From assembly GCF_003726035.1 (NCBI RefSeq), contig NZ_QICD01000005.1, forward strand, positions 1-64,000: 64,000 bases of DNA. The letters run 5' to 3'. A program made the position numbers and the translations under genes. The stretch is from Paraeggerthella hongkongensis. GTDB taxonomy: Bacteria; Actinomycetota; Coriobacteriia; Coriobacteriales; Eggerthellaceae. Under the pieces are notes generated by a model. The model was not told the origin of the DNA. It did not search any database and saw only the letters and a list, made by a program, of their open reading frames with translations. Below are positions 61,034 through 64,000 of this stretch, one piece after another. Within the stretch, counting starts at the first letter, position 1. Every line of letters starts with the position of its first letter.

Positions 61034-62548
61034 ATGGACATCAACGAAATGCTGGTGAACCTCACCGGCGAGATAAGCGGGTACCTGTACACGTACATTC
61101 TGCTGATCCTGCTCGTGTTCGTGGGCGTGTACTTCACCATTCGCACGAAAGGCGTGCAGATCCGCTACATCAAGGATATGTTCACGCAGCTGACAGAGAA
61201 GAAGCACGTTCAAGGGGAGCGTTCCATATCGTCGTTTCAGGCGTTGATGGTCTCCACTGCCAGCCGCGTGGGCACGGGCAACATCGCCGGCGTGGCGACG
61301 GCCATCGCCACGGGAGGTCCGGGCGCGGTGTTCTGGATGGGCTTGATGGCGGTCATCGGCGCGGCTTCGGCGTTCATTGAGTCCACGCTCGCGCAGATCT
61401 GGAAGGTGCGCGGCATGGACGGCGAGTTCCGCGGCGGTCCGGCGTACTATATTGAGAAGGCGCTCGGCGCACGCTGGTTGGGCATCGTGTTCGCCATCCT
61501 GCTCATCCTGTGCTTTGCGTTCGGGTTCAACGGGCTGCAGGCGTTCAACGCGACGTCGGCGCTCGAGTACTACATTCCCGACTATGCCACGAACGGCGCG
61601 GCGGTGGCTTGCGGCATCGTGCTTGCCGTCATGACCGCGTTCGTCATTTTCGGCGGTGCGAAGCGCATCAGCATCATCACCTCCATCATCGTGCCTATCA
61701 TGGCGCTCGGCTACATCGCCATCGCGCTGTGGACCACTATCGTCAACATCGGCGAGCTGCCGGCCGTGTTCTCGCTCGTGTTCGCCTCGGCGTTCGATTT
61801 CCAGTCCATCTTCGGCGGCTTCGCCGGATCGGTGGTCATGCTGGGCATCAAGCGCGGCCTGTACTCCAACGAGGCCGGCATGGGTTCCGCTCCGAACGCC
61901 GCCGCTACCGCCAGCGTGTCGCATCCGGTCAAGCAGGGCCTCGTGCAGAGCCTTTCGGTGTACATCGACACGCTGCTCATCTGCACGTGCTCGGCCATGA
62001 TGGTGCTCGTGTTCTACGTGCAGGACCCCGAGGCCGCCGCCTCGCTCAACGGCATGCCGCTTGTGCAGATGGCCGTCAACAACTCGGTGGGCGAGATGGG
62101 CATTCACTTCATCACGTTCGCCATCTTCGCCTTCGCGTTTTCCAGCTTGATCGGCAACTACTTCTACGCTGAGAGCAACCTGCGCTTCATCAAGGGCAAC
62201 AGCAAAGTGGTGCTTACGGTGTTTCGCCTGGTGTGTTTGGTCGTGGTGTTCTACGGCGCCGTCAACAGCTTCGACCTGGCGTGGAACCTGGCCGATATCT
62301 TCATGGGCTTCATGGCGTTGGTGAACTTGATCGCCATCCTGCTTCTGGGCAAATGGGCGCTGGCCGCGCTCGACGACTACACGCGTCAGCGCAAGCAGGG
62401 CATCGACCCGGTGTTCGTAGCCGACAGCATTCCCGGCCTGCCGAAGACCGACTGCTGGCATGTGTCGGAGGTCGAGGACTACGGCAAGCCTCCGGTCAAG
62501 GAGTATCTGGACGATGCCCTTGACGCGGAGTACGTGGGATTGAAGTAG
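61034..62548 (+). CDS. Alanine/glycine:cation symporter (AGCS family)
   Basis: 504 residues with about eleven helices. The family signature is present: STASRVGTGNIAGVATAIATGGPGAVFWMGLMAVIGAASAFIESTLAQIWK, then GGPAYYIEKALGARW and GLYSNEAGMGSAPNAAATA. It imports alanine or glycine with Na+ or H+. ATG 61034 has AAAGGGG upstream. It follows gatB by 63 nt with a hairpin between. Confidence 0.93.
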   Translation: MDINEMLVNLTGEISGYLYTYILLILLVFVGVYFTIRTKGVQIRYIKDMFTQLTEKKHVQGERSISSFQALMVSTASRVGTGNIAGVATAIATGGPGAVFWMGLMAVIGAASAFIESTLAQIWKVRGMDGEFRGGPAYYIEKALGARWLGIVFAILLILCFAFGFNGLQAFNATSALEYYIPDYATNGAAVACGIVLAVMTAFVIFGGAKRISIITSIIVPIMALGYIAIALWTTIVNIGELPAVFSLVFASAFDFQSIFGGFAGSVVMLGIKRGLYSNEAGMGSAPNAAATASVSHPVKQGLVQSLSVYIDTLLICTCSAMMVLVFYVQDPEAAASLNGMPLVQMAVNNSVGEMGIHFITFAIFAFAFSSLIGNYFYAESNLRFIKGNSKVVLTVFRLVCLVVVFYGAVNSFDLAWNLADIFMGFMALVNLIAILLLGKWALAALDDYTRQRKQGIDPVFVADSIPGLPKTDCWHVSEVEDYGKPPVKEYLDDALDAEYVGLK

Positions 62549-62603
62549 CGAAAAGTCGGACGGAACGACCGTCCGAAGGCATGCGCGGGAAGGGAAGCGA
62601 CTC

Positions 62604-62879
62604 ATGGCAGGCAACGAAAGGCGTCCGGGAGACTGGCAACGCAAGGATCTGCGACAGAACGCGAACGACCTGGTAGAAGACGATGATCCTAAGAAGTGGT
62701 ACGACCAGACCTTCTGGATCATCTTCTTCCTGGTGATCTTCTGGCCGGTTGGCATCGTGCTTGCATGGCGCAGCGATTGGCATATCGTCGCGAAGGTGCT
62801 GGTGAGCGTGTTCATCGTGGTGACCGTGTACTTCGCCTGGACGATGTCGCAGGCCGTGCAAGCGATGCAGGTTGGTTAA
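62604..62879 (+). CDS. Small two-helix membrane protein
   Basis: 91 residues, no family recognised. A charged N-terminus (RRPGDWQRKDLRQNANDLVEDDDPKKW) is followed by two hydrophobic helices, WIIFFLVIFWPVGIVLAW and VLVSVFIVVTVYFAWTMS. ATG 62604 has GGGAAG upstream. It lies 55 nt downstream of the AGCS gene on the same strand and may be co-transcribed. Confidence 0.75.
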   Translation: MAGNERRPGDWQRKDLRQNANDLVEDDDPKKWYDQTFWIIFFLVIFWPVGIVLAWRSDWHIVAKVLVSVFIVVTVYFAWTMSQAVQAMQVG

Positions 62880-62923
62880 GCGGTTCGCTTGCCGCCATCG
62901 TTGAAGCGGGCTTTACGCAAAAA

Positions 62924-62961
62924 GAAGGGGACGGGATCCTGATTCGGATCTCGTCCCCTTC
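62924..62961. terminator. Bidirectional terminator hairpin
   Basis: GAAGGGGACGGGATCC (62924-62939) pairs with GGATCTCGTCCCCTTC (62946-62961) with one mismatch. It sits between the convergent small membrane protein gene and the partial exported-protein gene. Confidence 0.75.
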
Positions 62962-62980
62962 GTCGTCTGTTCCGGCGTGT

Positions 62981-64000
62981 CTACACCGCTCCTCTGTTTT
63001 CGTATTTCGTCTCCGAGGTGCACCAGGGCCATATGTCGTGGAGATAGCCCCAGCCGTAGCCCACCCAGTACACGCTTTCGTGCCGCGCGGCCGTAACGCC
63101 GCGCATCACCCGGGAAGTTTTGATGTCGTACACATCCACCGCAACGGTGCGCACATGGCGAACTGCCAGTTGGTCGCTTACTTTGGTGTAGCTTGCGTCG
63201 CTTACCACCACATGCGCGGGCGGCGCCTCCTTGCACTTCCATTGTACGAGAGGCTTCGGACGTCCCTTGGGGTAGTCGCCGGTATGGGTGTTTTCAGTGC
63301 GGACCGCTAGCATGGTGAAGCCGAGCGCGCGCAGTTCGCTGAAGACATTGCTTGCGTCGCCCATGTTCAGCCCGTAGTCGTTGAGGGGCTTTTGGCTGTA
63401 CTTGATCTTCCTGATCTGGGGCAGGTTCGCTTCCATCTGCTGCCACTGAGCAAGATTGAGCTCGCCGGTGAACGAGTACATCAGCACGTCGTCGCGTTCC
63501 ACGCTCTTTCCGAACGAGGCGTTTCCGAAGCGCGCGTCGTCGTACAGGCGACCGGACAGCGGTCCGGTGTGGCTGTCGAGCGAATACACGTGATCGTTGA
63601 TCAGGCAGCGTATTTTGTTGCCTGCAAGCGGTTCGGTTGCTTGGCGCAGCGGGGACTTCGCGAAGACTTCCTTGTACTTCATCTCGGTTTGGTCGAAGAC
63701 GCGTTCTTTCTGTCCGACCAGCTTCCGCAGCACCTGATCGGCCTGGGTCCTGAGGTCTTCTTTGGCGAGCTTGGCGTTGAGCTTCTCGGCATCGGTGCCG
63801 GTGCCCTCGACCGTCGAAAGGTAGGCCATGGACGACATGTAGCCGTACAGGTACGAGGTGATCATGCAGCCCAGGTACACGTCTTTGATCTCGAAGGTTT
63901 CCGGATCCCAGTTATAGTAGGTTTCGATCCAGTTGTAGTAGTCGCTCACCACGTCTTTGGTGCCGGTTCCAAGAATCATGCTGCCTAGGTTCACCGTGTC
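62981..64000 (-). CDS. Partial exported-protein paralogue, N-terminus beyond window
   Basis: About 340 C-terminal residues are visible; the frame stays open to the window end, so the true start is outside. It is clearly homologous to the last third of the 1113-residue protein at 50580. Shared segments include WIETYYNWDPETF, IRCL(L/I)ND, LAQWQQM and ELRALGF, in the same order. Late in the protein both have VSDA(A/S)Y and an aromatic-rich end. No family is recognised. The two genes define a paralogous exported family within 12 kb. Confidence 0.8.
   Translation of the reverse strand, partial: DTVNLGSMILGTGTKDVVSDYYNWIETYYNWDPETFEIKDVYLGCMITSYLYGYMSSMAYLSTVEGTGTDAEKLNAKLAKEDLRTQADQVLRKLVGQKERVFDQTEMKYKEVFAKSPLRQATEPLAGNKIRCLINDHVYSLDSHTGPLSGRLYDDARFGNASFGKSVERDDVLMYSFTGELNLAQWQQMEANLPQIRKIKYSQKPLNDYGLNMGDASNVFSELRALGFTMLAVRTENTHTGDYPKGRPKPLVQWKCKEAPPAHVVVSDASYTKVSDQLAVRHVRTVAVDVYDIKTSRVMRGVTAARHESVYWVGYGWGYLHDIWPWCTSETKYENRGAV

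Noticed and set aside
58964-62815. A 1283-residue open frame antisense to gatA, gatB and the AGCS gene
   Set aside because: It crosses three well-supported genes and their gaps, has His/Arg-rich low-complexity sequence and no ribosome-binding site. It is an artefact of high GC.

Overview
The window is GC-rich, densely coded actinobacterial DNA. The gene set fits an anaerobic gut member of the Coriobacteriia, probably Eggerthellaceae. It includes a Tat-exported molybdopterin oxidoreductase with FeS and NrfD subunits, FeoAB, a flavodoxin with DUF3793, many Fe-S enzymes, GatCAB and SDs of the AAGGAGG type. This taxonomic call is an inference; no rRNA or tRNA gene was seen to confirm it.

Layout, left to right. 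0.2-5 kb: rhomboid protease; a three-gene operon (alpha/beta hydrolase, condensation-type acyltransferase, DUF6320); QueD. 5-13.2 kb: a metal-handling block with a DtxR/MntR-type regulator, an FmdE-like protein, a FecCD-type permease and its ATPase, a convergent binding lipoprotein, and a FeoA-FeoB-Cys-tail fusion overlapping a response regulator. 13.2-17.4 kb: a 154-bp inverted-repeat element, a two-gene ABC exporter, a histidine kinase and an AraC regulator. 17.5-25.3 kb: MATE exporter, TrxB-like flavoprotein without redox cysteines, ThrH phosphatase, P-type metal ATPase with a CsoR-type operator, MFS-CsoR operon, flavodoxin. 25.4-33 kb: DUF3793 behind a good DtxR-type box, a helical-repeat protein with acetyl-CoA synthetase, MerR and MarR regulators, GNAT, LCP protein. 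33.3-41.5 kb: sodium-coupled NSS transporter, molybdopterin respiratory operon with TorD chaperone and divergent LysR, then a LysR stub. 41.8-50.4 kb: YchF, Fe-S aldo/keto reductase, LarE-GNAT fusion, amidohydrolase, ECF sigma/anti-sigma pair, RecQ with an in-frame palindromic insertion. 50.5-64 kb: a 1113-residue exported protein, pirin, PadR-DUF1700-DUF4097 operon, a second 152-bp inverted-repeat element, gatCAB, AGCS symporter, a small membrane protein, and a partial paralogue of the 1113-residue protein cut by the window end.

Themes. Metal homeostasis dominates the first 26 kb, with three distinct operator types: an element TGTTACGAA-N9-CGTGTTAC at both outer ends of the FmdE/ABC cassette, DtxR-type boxes, and a CsoR-type palindrome. 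Small non-coding repeats are the second theme. Four copies of a CATCGTCG-edged hairpin lie beside stop codons, two inverted-repeat elements are about 153 bp long, and palindromes have been captured inside recQ. The most unusual coding features are the RecQ insertion, the LarE-GNAT fusion, the exported protein with an internal sorting-like signal followed by a second signal peptide, and its downstream paralogue.
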